DNA of 41,463 bases from Tetmemena sp. SeJ-2015 (lineage: Eukaryota > Ciliophora > Spirotrichea > Sporadotrichida > Oxytrichidae), in NCBI GenBank assembly GCA_027382625.1, contig JAJKFJ010020834.1, positions 1-41,463 of the forward strand, read 5' to 3'. The notes beneath the pieces are model-generated. The model worked only from the letters and a program-made list of their open reading frames with translations. It did not search any database and had not been told where the DNA came from. Below are positions 1 to 7,065 of the stretch, piece after piece. The position numbers were made by a program, and so were the translations under genes. How positions within the stretch are numbered: the first letter of the stretch is position 1; each line of letters opens with the position of its first letter.

Positions 1-77
1 TACGCCCGACTTGTTATAAACAATGATAAGAAGTACGAAAAACTCGCCTCAAACAAAGAACTGGTAGGACTTATTTT
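1..77 (+). CDS. Partial coding block of an unknown gene at the window edge
   Basis: An open frame runs from base 1 (reads YARLVINNDKKYEKLASNK and onward) with clearly higher GC than the AT-rich stretch that follows at about 90. It looks like the end of an MDS cut by the window edge. The frame has no start and too few residues for family recognition. It could instead be an out-of-order block of the downstream scrambled gene, but no pointer for it was found. Confidence 0.35.
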
Positions 78-285
78 TAGCCCTACTAGCAATTTTAATT
101 TTAAAATATTAATATAATTTATTGCATACTTTTTTTATTTGTGAACGCAAAATTGTTGAGAGATGATAGCGTGAGCTAAATAGGAGGAGATTCTTCTTTC
201 CACAATAATAATCTTTCCGCCAATAATGTCCTTTACACTGAATAAGTGATCCATTTTCACATATACATTATTTTGTGAATCACCT
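78..285 (+). promoter_or_regulatory. Probable 5' leader of the scrambled RING-CH/FHA gene
   Basis: AT-rich spacer to about 135, then a mixed-composition stretch without a convincing frame, ending at the ATG at 286. In hypotrichs each gene-sized chromosome has a short 5' untranslated and subtelomeric part, and this stretch is the natural candidate. I see no defined promoter motif. The exact outer end of MDS 1 cannot be set from the sequence. Confidence 0.4.
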
Positions 286-3200
286 ATGGACCACGACAAA
301 ATAAAGCAGAACAATTTGTTAGATAGTCTGAATCAGGCATAAGTAAAGAGAGAACCCGGCCAGGTTCAGCCAATGCGCTACAAACAAAATTTGAACTCAG
401 ACTTCTACAAACTGAACAAGACTGTCAATGATTCTTACTTCAAGAGAGCGCAGAGAGAGGATAATGAATATAAAGTTAATATCACTCTCAATATATATTT
501 ATGTTGAGGCCTCTGGGTTAAACTAAGATGAAGAGGAGGAGAAGTAGGAAGTGATATCCTAGATTAATTTTGATTCAGTCAAGAATGCAGCATTACAAAT
601 TTAAATTCTATATCTCATTCCACATGTCAAACAACCAGCCGCCCAGCTAGGAAATGGAAATCGTTCAACACAATCAGAACAAACTAGCGCCTACTCCAAC
701 TAAGTCCATCAACATTACTATTCTTACTGAGTGTTAATTATATATTGTATTTTAAATTATTCAGCCCCTTAAAAGCACTGAGCCTCAGGACAAGCCGGGA
801 GCTAGCGAGAAAATATAGCCTTTTTCCTATGGCCCCATCTTAGAGGAAGAGAAGGAACTCCTAAATCCAAGTTAATAAGACGAAGAGAGGGGACAAAGTC
901 GCTAAGAAGGTGCTTAATATGTGGACGATGACGCTATTTCAGTGGACAAAAACAGGTTTTTCACCCTAGTTGAGAAACAAGGTCAAAATTATACAAATTA
1001 TATGCGTGTGTAGTTAAATTAAAATGGAATTGAGTTGCAGCCATTAAAATAATCCCATGATTAAGTCTAACCTAGAAATCTTTAAATAGGTCAAGAAATA
1101 TTAGAAGAAGAGACAAATTATACTGTATACTCTTTTCATATTTATAAGAGGAAAAGCAGCTACAGCAACCAGAGCAACCTGAGTAACTTGATTACTAAAA
1201 TATTATTATTATAATTTGTAATTGATTAAGACAGAAAAAATGAAATAAAGATGATTGGAAAGCAAGCTTGCCACCAGTATTCTGCTCCCCTCCTATCTAA
1301 CGAGAGAATCATTTCCAACTTAAATATCCCTGTGTTTGAATTTAATAAATGCAACAAATAAATTATGATTTAATGAAATACTAAATTAAAAAATTTGTAA
1401 TTATTATCTTTTGTAATTGTTTGCAGGTGGTTAAGCGGCAGAAGATTAACAAAACCAGATGAGCAGAAATGGGGTAAATGAAAATTAGAAAATCAGTAAG
1501 AGTGTCAATCAAATCATTAAAAATATTCGACAAGGCCTAAGTAAATAAATAATTTAAATTATGAGTGATCATTTTTAAGCGAAGAAGTGAAGCTGGGTGA
1601 CTAATGACCTTCTAATTCCCTCTAAAGAGTAATCATGAATGATTATTATACAATTCTCTTATAAAAATATATTGTTGAAATGAATTAAGAAGACCCGATC
1701 ATCGCTCGTATACTGTAGTCCCCACAGGTAAGGAGAAAGAGTATGGCTGATCTCGTCTATGAGCAGCAAGTGCAGCAGCTACCCCAAAGAATGCAGAGGA
1801 GCTCCTCACCTTTCAGCATTTAAAATAGACTGGAGGAGGAAGAGAAGAAGCAGGAGGAGAATAAGTCCCAAGAGCAGAGAGATAGAAACTAACTCAGAAT
1901 CATATTCGAGCACTCTTCATCTGAGAATGGATCCATAAATGGGTAAAACTAACCAGAGGATGGTGGCATTGATGCTGCTTATAATAAATTAAATTGTTTT
2001 TCTAGCATTTGTTGTGCTATTGCAGCCATAAAGGCTTTGTATTTTGTTTAGGCTCAAATGAAGGACAAAAAGGAGGAGATCAAGGTTGAATAAATTGCTC
2101 AGCCAGCTCCAGAGTAGCCATTTAATGTCAGAAAATGCATAAACCAGTGGGTTAATCAGTAGCTGATGAAAGGAGGAATCTAATTAAAAGGCTCTAGTTT
2201 AAACGACAGCTAAGTTGCATATCCTATTTTTAAAGTTTAATTTGTATTTTGCTTAGCTGAGGTTTAACATGGAGGGAAATGTAGCTTACGATTTCAGAAT
2301 AGACTCAAACGAGACTTCCCCTAGGTCTATCCCAGAGGAGCATGATCTCTCTGAGAGCTATGATGATCACTACATTGACCAATACACTTGTCATAATTAT
2401 AGGCTGGGCGGCTTTAGAGATCTTTTTTTATTAATTATAATCCCTCTTTAAATTAATTTAATATTTAAACGTTAAGTAAAAGCCTTGCACAAGAAGGACA
2501 TTATTTATAGAGACTTGAAACCAGATAACTCAACTGTCACTGATTTGCTTCCCATTGATTTATCTTTCTACTACCTTCTATTTTCCATTAAATTCCGACC
2601 TATAAATGTGTTGAAATTTATTTCTCTGTCTGATGAAGGGTATAACTTGGGGGAGAGAGTCGCATGGCCTCTTTGATTATGGAACAAGGCACCCTCTCAA
2701 GAAACAGATGCAGACTGAAGTTGAGTAGACACTAGTCAGAACTGGGAACAACGATCTCTACTTGATCAAGCCTTAGGATGAAGGCTATGATAACTAGATC
2801 AAATAAGCGCAGCCTCTGCTCAATATCAAGAAATCTAAGAGTAAGTTAGCATGTGATCTGAATTAATGTCTCGTTTAGATAACTTTTATTTGGAATCTTT
2901 GAAAGTTGTGAAGAAGGACGACTTGATCCCACACGTTCAGTCGGAAGTTCCCAACTTAGCCAACCCTTTGGCAGCTCCTATCGCCCCACCAAATGCAGTC
3001 AATGGTGCAGGTGCTGCAGGTGCGGCAGGTGCTGAGGATCAAGCTAATATTTCAGAACTGAGAGAAAGAATGTACCTAATTGTGAGGTCCATGTAAAAAG
3101 GGGACCAGAAAGTTGTAAGTGTCATTACTTCGCTTGATTTTTCTCAAAATCCATTTCCAATTTTATAATTTTCGTATTCTAATTGATCTACTTTTAGCCT

Positions 3201-6045
3201 TACAAATTGAAAAGACACGACATAATCAAACTAGGAAGAGTTTTATTCAAAGTAGTAGAGATGAGGATAGAGGAGCAAGAGAAGAAGAAGCTTTTCAAGA
3301 GATGGAAGGAGGTGCGTCGCCAACTGCACTTGAGATAGGCCAAGAGGCAGCAAGATAAGCTAGACAAGCAGATCTTAGAAGCCTCTGACCTATTGAAGAT
3401 TCCTGAAGTGGAGAAGCACTGTGATGAGAGTCTATTTATTGAGGACGAGGAGGCTCAAGAACTGCTGTTTGCAAACTTCGATTCTTAGGCGGAGACTTGC
3501 CGAGACTGTTTAGAGGGGGAGTAGAATCAGCAAGAGATAGAGTGCGAGATGCCAGAACCCTCAGCCAGGATCAAACTCAGAAAGGAGAAAGAAGTCAGAC
3601 TCAAGAAGATAGCAGAGGAGTTGAGACTATAGGAGATGGCTAAGAGGAGTCAGCTAGCCAAGAAACCATCTCATCAGTTTAGATATAAAAAAGAAATTTT
3701 ATCCTTTATATGATAGACACCACCCTAGTTGCATAGAGGCAAAGTAGGCAGACAAGGATCTGGCTATCACTATACAAGACAAGAATTTCAAATGTATCAC
3801 TCAGCAGTAGTCCATTGAAAACATAGATGGCATCAAGCAACCTCATAACCTAGATCAGCCAGTTAATTACAATAAATTATTATAAATATAAATTCTTTCC
3901 AAGAACTATAATATTTTATTGTGGACGAGGAGTGAATTAGCTGAATCCACCAGGATAGGAAAATCTTCTGCAAGTCGATGAGGACGAGAGATATCATACA
4001 TATAAAATTTGTTTATTTAAAAACTTTTTTTTTAAAAACAATTTCTTTAAGTTTGAAAGCAAAGGAGCTAATGGCGGCAATGAGAGTCAGAAAGCTCGGC
4101 TTAAAATTAACTATACATATAAATACTTTATGACTCTTAAATTTGTATAAGATCAGCCACTTGGCATCCCTCTCTCTCAAAGACAAAAGAATAAACTTAA
4201 ATTACAATTTTAGAATCATTAAAATTTATTTATCTAAATTTACTACGCAAATGAAGACTTGCAGCTGCTAGTAATAAATATATTTTGGAGAGGTGTAAGA
4301 ATTCTAGAAGAACTCTCAGATCAGCATGGGAGATCTGCCTGATGGGGGACATCTTAAGATGAGCTAGAAATTGAATGAGGATGAAAAGGAGGAAGAGTCA
4401 CTCATCTTCGAATAAAAAGATAATGAGTTGGCTATCACCAAGATGGACCCCAATGAAGTCATTGGCCAAGAGGAGGCTGCTTTCAAAAATAACTAAATTG
4501 GGAAGGTAAGATAGACATAGGATTATTTATGTGATCCAGCCAAGTTTGATAACCAGACATATAAATATGGGCAGAGGCCACGATTCAGACCTCAGAGTCA
4601 ATGACATCAGTGTCTCTCGTTTCAAATAAATACAAATGCTTATTTCATTTCCATGCAGTCATTAAAATGAAGAAGGACGGCTTCTATCTGACAGACAATA
4701 AATCAAAGTTTGGAACTAACTTAAATATAAATTGTTCTTCTCAATAGGCAGAAGACTACATTTCCAAGCAAGCTAGAATAGAATTAAATTTCGATTCACG
4801 AGGAAGAAATCAAGATAGACTTTGAAGTGAGATAACCTCAGCCTCTTTTAGAGAGAGAAATAGCAATAACAGTTAATCTCGACCTTAAGAACTGGGAATC
4901 CAGAATAGAGTAAGAGACATAATTGGACGAGGAGTAAAGATATATTTTCAAAGACTATAAATTACTTATATATTACTGCTAGTAACTTAAAGCTATGAGA
5001 AGGCCTAAGAGCAGTGGGCGATAAATAAAGGCCAGAGAAGATGGAGATGTCTAGATTTATCATGGTATCTTTATTTTAACTGTATAAATATTAATTTATA
5101 AAGATATGAATTTGTGATTAGGCTGCTTTGAATTCAGAAGCAGGGCTGGACAGAGATTCTCCCTTCTGCAGATTTTGCTATAAATAAATAAAATCAAATT
5201 ATATATTGCTGGGGTAATGAGATTTCGATTGCGAATCCTTTACTCTCTTCTTGCAAATGCAACGGAGGTATCAGATTCATTCACTACCTGTGCTTGAAGG
5301 AGTGGCTGAACACTAAGAGGTCAGTGAAGGACCAGACTATAATTTCATCCTACTACTATAAGTCATTTGAGTGCGAGCTTTGCAAGACTCCCTATCCTTT
5401 GGTTTTCAAATGCAAGGGCAAAAGGTACAATCTCATTGACATTTTATAATGAAATTAATTTAAATTGACAGTCCTAGAGCAACAGGTGATTACCTCATGA
5501 TTGAGAGTCTTACTCTGGAATAGAATCTAGCTCGTATCGTTCATGTGATCCACCCTCTATCATGTATTCTTGTTATCTCTTTCACTCTATTTATAAGTTT
5601 GGAACTTTGGTGATGGTGAAGAACCGTTTGTCACTGAGTCCTTTCATGACTAAGGCAGTTTAAGTGGGTCGAACTGTGATAAACTTCTGTGTGAAGCGAG
5701 TGCCCCTCCCTTCCTATAAGTCTGACTTCCTAGTTAAGGCAAACGATTTGATAAGAGCTAAAGCTGAGGCAGCAGCTGGACTTAACTTAGAAGAAGAGAA
5801 GAAAGCACTCAATGAATGATGAAGAAGTAAGCAAAGGAGGATAAAATAAATAAGTGGTATTTAATTTTAAGATTCAATTTAGTTAGCTCGGCTTAAAAAA
5901 GCATTTGAAGTAGATGCAAGCAGGCAGAAGACTATTTAAAAGCAAGCTGCGGAGCACAAGCGACTTCTATATTTATTTTTACTTGCCTAACCTAGATAAC
6001 TTCCATCAGCGAAGATTCATAGCTCAACAGAACATTCACGAGGAA
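286..6045 (+). CDS. Scrambled germline gene: RING-CH zinc finger + FHA domain protein (about 30 MDSs)
   Basis: Reassembled by following pointers. MDS order by window position: 286-460, 506-594, 616-731, 777-986, 1088-1112, 1146-1194, 1222-1338, 1418-1541, 1576-1587, 1687-1976, 2052-2166, 2254-2400, 2676-2836, 2894-3686, 3708-3861, 4150-4201, 4984-5047, 4286-4483, 5120-5179, 5206-5440, 5464-5552, 4529-4623, 4648-4717, 5595-5796, 5821-5839, 4057-4106, 5885-5963, 6008-6045, 4794-4935, 3922-3981 (TGA). Adjacent blocks share the pointer. Every join keeps frame with TAA/TAG as Gln, and the total after removing introns 3115-3197 and 4827-4851 is 3717 nt (1238 aa). Visible parts: acidic, Gln-rich N-terminus; Ala/Gly run near residue 570; DIIKLGRVLFKV near 600; charged helical stretch to about 800; RING-CH finger near 917-975 (CRFC, CKC, H-x2-C, CELC); FHA domain near 1035-1100 (GRGHDSD, ISVSR, SKFGTL, VGRT); basic/Gln-rich tail ending in SSASR. 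FHA domains bind phosphothreonine and RING-CH fingers usually act as E3 ubiquitin ligases, so a phospho-dependent ligase is a reasonable inference. The join at 1974/2052 (pointer GCT) and the 25-nt intron are the least certain steps. Confidence 0.93.
457..505. other. IES 1 (49 bp), pointer GAGG
   Basis: GAGG at 457-460 is repeated at 506-509. The interval is AT-rich and contains an in-frame TGA. Removing one pointer copy plus the interval restores the frame from QRE into ASGLNQDEEEE. Confidence 0.85.
591..615. other. IES 2 (25 bp), pointer CATT
   Basis: CATT at 591-594 and 616-619. Excision of 25 bp shifts the frame from SVKNAA into FHMSNNQPPSQE, the frame that stays open downstream. Confidence 0.8.
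726..776. other. IES 3 (51 bp), pointer ACTGAG
   Basis: ACTGAG at 726-731 and 777-782 brackets an AT-rich 51-bp insert. Joined reading is NITILTE followed by PQDKPGASEK. Confidence 0.85.
980..1087. other. IES 4 (108 bp), pointer AGGTCAA
   Basis: AGGTCAA at 980-986 and 1088-1094. The insert is AT-rich but a multiple of three and open, so retention as coding sequence cannot be excluded by frame alone. The 7-bp repeat and the composition favour an IES. Joined reading is EKQGQEILEEE. Confidence 0.7.
1108..1145. other. IES 5 (38 bp), pointer AAGAG
   Basis: AAGAG at 1108-1112 and 1146-1150. Excision joins EILEEE to EKQLQQPEQPEQL in frame; without it the downstream Gln-rich frame is not reached. 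Confidence 0.8.
1188..1221. other. IES 6 (34 bp), pointer TTGATTA
   Basis: TTGATTA at 1188-1194 and 1222-1228 flanks an AT-only-like insert. Joined reading is PEQLDQDRKNEIKM. Confidence 0.85.
1333..1417. other. IES 7 (85 bp), pointer TGTTTG
   Basis: TGTTTG at 1333-1338 and 1418-1423. Excision joins LNIPVF to AGGQAAEDQQNQ in frame; the insert holds an in-frame TGA. Confidence 0.85.
1538..1575. other. IES 8 (38 bp), pointer TAAG
   Basis: TAAG at 1538-1541 and 1576-1579. It leads into a 12-bp MDS (1576-1587) that supplies the residues SEE between RQGL and DPIIARI. Confidence 0.7.
1582..1686. other. IES 9 (105 bp), pointer AAGAAG
   Basis: AAGAAG at 1582-1587 and 1687-1692. The interval contains TGA in the useful frames. 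Joined reading is LSEEDPIIARILQ. Confidence 0.75.
1974..2051. other. IES 10 (about 78 bp), pointer GCT (uncertain)
   Basis: An AT-rich, Cys/Phe-coding stretch interrupts the acidic frame between GGIDA and QMKDKKEEIK. The only shared motif is GCT (1974-1976 or 1977-1979, and 2052-2054). The length is a multiple of three, so the insert could also be retained. Weakest of the nonscrambled joins. Confidence 0.5.
2160..2253. other. IES 11 (94 bp), pointer TAGCTGA
   Basis: TAGCTGA at 2160-2166 and 2254-2260. Excision joins NQWVNQQL to RFNMEGNVAYDF in frame. The ATG at 2269 is therefore internal, not a start. Confidence 0.85.
2396..2675. other. IES 12 (280 bp), pointer ATTAT, carrying a protein-kinase-like segment
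   Basis: ATTAT at 2396-2400 and 2676-2680. Excision joins YTCHNY to GTRHPLKKQM in frame. Inside the removed DNA, 2482-2529 reads ALHKKDIIYRDLKPDN, the subdomain VIB catalytic-loop motif of protein kinases (YRDLKPxN is the AGC-type form). It is in one open frame with an upstream GGFRDLF. This is foreign to the host protein. Confidence 0.8.
2832..2893. other. IES 13 (62 bp), pointer AATCT
   Basis: AATCT at 2832-2836 and 2894-2898. Joined reading is LLNIKKSLKVVKKDD. The apparent ATG at 2866 lies in eliminated DNA and is not a start. Confidence 0.85.
3115..3197 (+). other. Spliceosomal intron (83 nt) in the RING-CH/FHA gene
   Basis: Begins GTAAGT and ends CTTTTAG. It contains TGA in frame. Removal joins KGDQKV to PYKLKRHDIIKLGRV in frame. 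No pointer repeat flanks it, so an intron is favoured over an IES. Confidence 0.85.
3683..3707. other. IES 14 (25 bp), pointer ATAT
   Basis: ATAT at 3683-3686 and 3708-3711. Joined reading is KPSHQFRYDRHHPS. Short and AT-only, so the pointer boundary can slide by a base or two. Confidence 0.7.
3708..3861 (+). other. MDS 15, last block before the scrambled part; outgoing pointer AGATCAGCCA
   Basis: Reads CIEAKQADKDLAITIQDKN and onward to NLDQP. Its 3' pointer AGATCAGCCA (3852-3861) recurs at 4150-4159, skipping two blocks that belong to the end of the gene. Confidence 0.85.
3922..3981 (+). other. Final coding block (MDS 30) with the stop codon, displaced upstream
   Basis: Incoming pointer TGGACGAGGAGT (3922-3933) matches 4924-4935. 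Joined frame reads NWTRSELAESTRIGK then SSASR and TGA at 3979-3981. The 3' untranslated part probably runs to about 4000. The gene's last block thus lies before five of its earlier blocks. Confidence 0.85.
4057..4106 (+). other. Scrambled MDS 26, pointers AAGCAAAGGAG and AGCTCGGCTTAAAA
   Basis: Incoming pointer AAGCAAAGGAG (4057-4067; partner 5829-5839), outgoing AGCTCGGCTTAAAA (4093-4106; partner 5885-5898). Encodes SKGANGGNESQKARLK, bridging LNLEEV and KAFEVDASRQ. Confidence 0.9.
4150..4201 (+). other. Scrambled MDS 16, pointers AGATCAGCCA and AACTTAAA
   Basis: Follows MDS 15. Encodes QPLGIPLSQRQKNKLK. Outgoing pointer AACTTAAA (4194-4201) is found again at 4984-4991, in the second sub-locus. 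Confidence 0.85.
4286..4483 (+). other. Scrambled MDS 18, pointers TGGAGA and AGGCTGCTTT
   Basis: Incoming TGGAGA (4286-4291; partner 5042-5047), outgoing AGGCTGCTTT (4474-4483; partner 5120-5129). Encodes an acidic linker including SMGDLPDGGHLKM and KMDPNEVIGQEEAA just before the RING-CH finger. Confidence 0.85.
4529..4717 (+). other. Scrambled MDSs 22-23, first half of the FHA domain
   Basis: Incoming pointer ATGTGATCCA (4529-4538; partner 5543-5552), outgoing AAGTTTGGAACT (4706-4717; partner 5595-5606). Encodes the FHA strands with GRGHDSDLRVNDISVSR and DGFYLTDNKSKFGT, including the phosphopeptide-binding Arg/Ser pattern. A 28-bp IES (4620-4647, pointer TTTC) splits it. Confidence 0.93.
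4620..4647. other. IES (28 bp), pointer TTTC, inside the FHA block
   Basis: TTTC at 4620-4623 and 4648-4651. Excision joins ISVSRF to HAVIKMKKDG, the exact FHA consensus order. Confidence 0.85.
4747..4793 (+). repeat. Decayed copy of MDS 27 between two MDSs
   Basis: GGCAGAAGACTA at 4747-4758, followed shortly by AAGCAAGCT, repeats the start of 5923-5948 almost exactly. The next block starts at the pointer ATTCACGAGGAA (4794). The segment is not needed for the open frame, because 5885-6045 already supplies these residues. It therefore looks like the eroded duplicate of a block whose functional copy is in the other sub-locus. Confidence 0.65.
4794..4935 (+). other. Scrambled MDS 29, pointers ATTCACGAGGAA and TGGACGAGGAGT
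   Basis: Incoming pointer (4794-4805) partners 6034-6045; outgoing (4924-4935) partners 3922-3933. Encodes IHEEEIKIDFE and, after a 25-nt interruption, REKQQQQLISTLRTGNPEQ. Confidence 0.85.
4827..4851 (+). other. Very short intron or IES (25 nt)
   Basis: Begins GTGAGA and ends TTTTAG. Removal is required to reach the frame that ends at the TGA at 3979. An IES with pointer GAGA is an alternative reading and would add one or two residues. Confidence 0.6.
4984..5047 (+). other. Scrambled MDS 17, pointers AACTTAAA and TGGAGA
   Basis: Encodes KAMRRPKSSGRQIKAREDGE, a basic linker. Its pointers place it between 4150-4201 and 4286-4483, both of which lie upstream on the germline chromosome. Pointers are short (8 and 6 bp), but both joins keep frame. 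Confidence 0.8.
5175..5205. other. IES (31 bp), pointer TTGCT, inside the RING-CH block
   Basis: TTGCT at 5175-5179 and 5206-5210. Excision joins CRFC to WGNEISIANPLL. Confidence 0.85.
5435..5463. other. IES (29 bp), pointer ATTGAC
   Basis: ATTGAC at 5435-5440 and 5464-5469. Excision removes a TGA and joins KRYNLID to SPRATGDYL. Confidence 0.85.
5595..5839 (+). other. Scrambled MDSs 24-25, second half of the FHA domain
   Basis: Incoming AAGTTTGGAACT (5595-5606). Encodes TLVMVKNRLSLSPFM and AVQVGRTVINFCVKRVP, completing the FHA fold. A 31-bp IES at 5790-5820 (pointer GAAGAAG) precedes a 19-bp MDS (5821-5839) ending in AAGCAAAGGAG. Confidence 0.9.
5790..5820. other. IES (31 bp), pointer GAAGAAG
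   Basis: GAAGAAG at 5790-5796 and 5821-5827. Excision joins AAAGLNLEE to VSKGANGG (next block) in frame. This IES is unusually GC-rich. Confidence 0.75.
5885..6045 (+). other. Scrambled MDSs 27-28, pointers AGCTCGGCTTAAAA and ATTCACGAGGAA
   Basis: Encodes ARLKKAFEVDASRQK, then IQKQAAEHKR and RFIAQQNIHEE. A 49-bp IES (5959-6007, pointer AGCGA) splits it. The outgoing pointer at 6034-6045 leads back to 4794. Predicted coiled or charged helical tail. Confidence 0.85.
5959..6007. other. IES (49 bp), pointer AGCGA
   Basis: AGCGA at 5959-5963 and 6008-6012. Excision joins AAEHKR to RFIAQQN in the frame that matches the following block. Confidence 0.75.
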
Positions 6046-6244
6046 ACAATAAATTTTAACTTACAAGATATAATCTAGAATCTATCTACTTTACAGTCTC
6101 TAAGATAATTGAAAGTTAAATGAAAGATAAATTAAAATCTATTCAAATGTGCGCATTTGCACTAATTCTAACTTTGTTAATATGGAAGTGTAATTATTTG
6201 ATTATCAAATTACGAGATAGTTTGTTGTATTATAGGTCTTATTA

Positions 6245-6288
6245 AACAGTTTGAATCATCTTCTAATTTGATTCTGATTCAAACTGTT
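6245..6288. repeat. 14-bp perfect inverted repeat (hairpin)
   Basis: AACAGTTTGAATCA at 6245-6258 and its reverse complement at 6275-6288, loop 16 nt. It overlaps the TGA end of the minus-strand gene at 6279, so it may form a 3'-end structure. That role is inference. Confidence 0.6.
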
Positions 6289-6535
6289 GAACGAGTTACC
6301 ATTCCTGTCTATGAAATCTCAATAAAAAGATAAAGTAATTAATATTTTAAAAATTTGGATCTCTGCTTCTAATTTATGAGCTTTGAGGGAATGGGGCATT
6401 GAATTGTTGATCTAGGGCTCCTCTCCTAAGGACATTGAACATTTCACTGTCCCTGACAACTGAACTGTTAGGTAGTATCACATCTCTCTGCTATCTCTCG
6501 TCCTATTCAAATTATAAATAATCTGATTGATTTTT
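6279..6535 (-). CDS. 3' end of an unrecognised minus-strand gene (two MDSs)
   Basis: Read on the minus strand with TAA/TAG as Gln, 6535 to 6375 gives a natural hydrophilic frame including RDVILPNSSVVRDSEMF and NVLRRGALDQQFNAPFPQSS. TATGA at 6310-6314 and 6375-6379 (TCATA on this strand) acts as a pointer. Excising the AT-rich insert between gives QTGMVTRSTV and a TGA at 6281-6279. Family not recognised; the 5' part lies upstream on the minus strand. Confidence 0.55.
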
Positions 6536-6894
6536 CTTTAAAATTAGATGTATTTTATCCATAAAATGGCTATTATAATATCTAAAATTTCAATGAAATT
6601 TAAAATCAATTTACTTATCTCAATTAAATTAAATTCTAAAATAAAGGATAGATAAAAGAGACTTTTACAATTATATAAATAAAGAATATTGTCTTCAGTA
6701 TAACTCATATCAAAATCATTGAAGAAATCAATTAAAAATTATAAATATTTTATAGTGAATAGATTGTATAACTTGAGTTTATACAGGTTTTATTATTTCT
6801 GGCTAAAAATAACATCAACTCTATATTTTTTAGAAATCTTTAAATTATAAATTTTCAAGTTAACGATTTCTAAGATAATTTATTATTAAAAGAG

Positions 6895-7065
6895 CAAATT
6901 TAACTATATAAACTTATTACACACTTTCTTCCAGAAATGGAATCAGGTAAATTTCTAGTCAAAGCTCTTCTAAATATTCCAATATATTTTCATTAAAATT
7001 CTTAATCTTAATACTTAAATACTTGGGATCTTTTCTTCTCCTCATATTGATATTGATTATATATA
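6895..7065 (-). CDS. Probable further MDSs of the same minus-strand gene
   Basis: Minus-strand frames reading QYQYEEKKRSQVFKYQDQ (about 7065-7003) and IFRRALTRNLPDSISGRKC (about 6985-6920) have coding-like composition and point the same way as the gene ending at 6279. I could not fix the pointers that would join them. A plus-strand ATG frame at 6936 is the alternative. Confidence 0.35.

Larger units (their letters stand above)
5120..5552 (+). other. Scrambled MDSs 19-21, RING-CH zinc finger
   Basis: Incoming AGGCTGCTTT (5120-5129), outgoing ATGTGATCCA (5543-5552). After removal of IESs 5175-5205 and 5435-5463 it reads SPFCRFCWGNE, LLSSCKCNGGIRFIHYLCLKEW and FECELCKTPYP, giving the C4HC3 pattern of RING-CH fingers. 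It then runs through RATGDYLMIESLTLEQN to the FHA lead-in RIVHVI. Confidence 0.93.

Noticed and set aside
2269..2451. ORF starting at ATG 2269 as an independent small gene
   Set aside because: It is an internal MDS of the scrambled gene, whose frame enters from 2166 through pointer TAGCTGA; its 3' part lies in an IES.
3759..4438. 10-bp repeat TGGCTATCAC at 3754-3763 and 4429-4438 as a scrambled pointer
   Set aside because: Both sites are contiguous and in frame without it, and the AGATCAGCCA/AACTTAAA/TGGAGA path explains all blocks. Ten-bp chance matches are expected in 6 kb of biased DNA.
6381..6464. Plus-strand frame reading LREWGIELLIQGSSPKDIE with TGA
   Set aside because: The minus strand over the same DNA has a longer, more natural frame and a pointer-supported end; plus reading taken as shadow.
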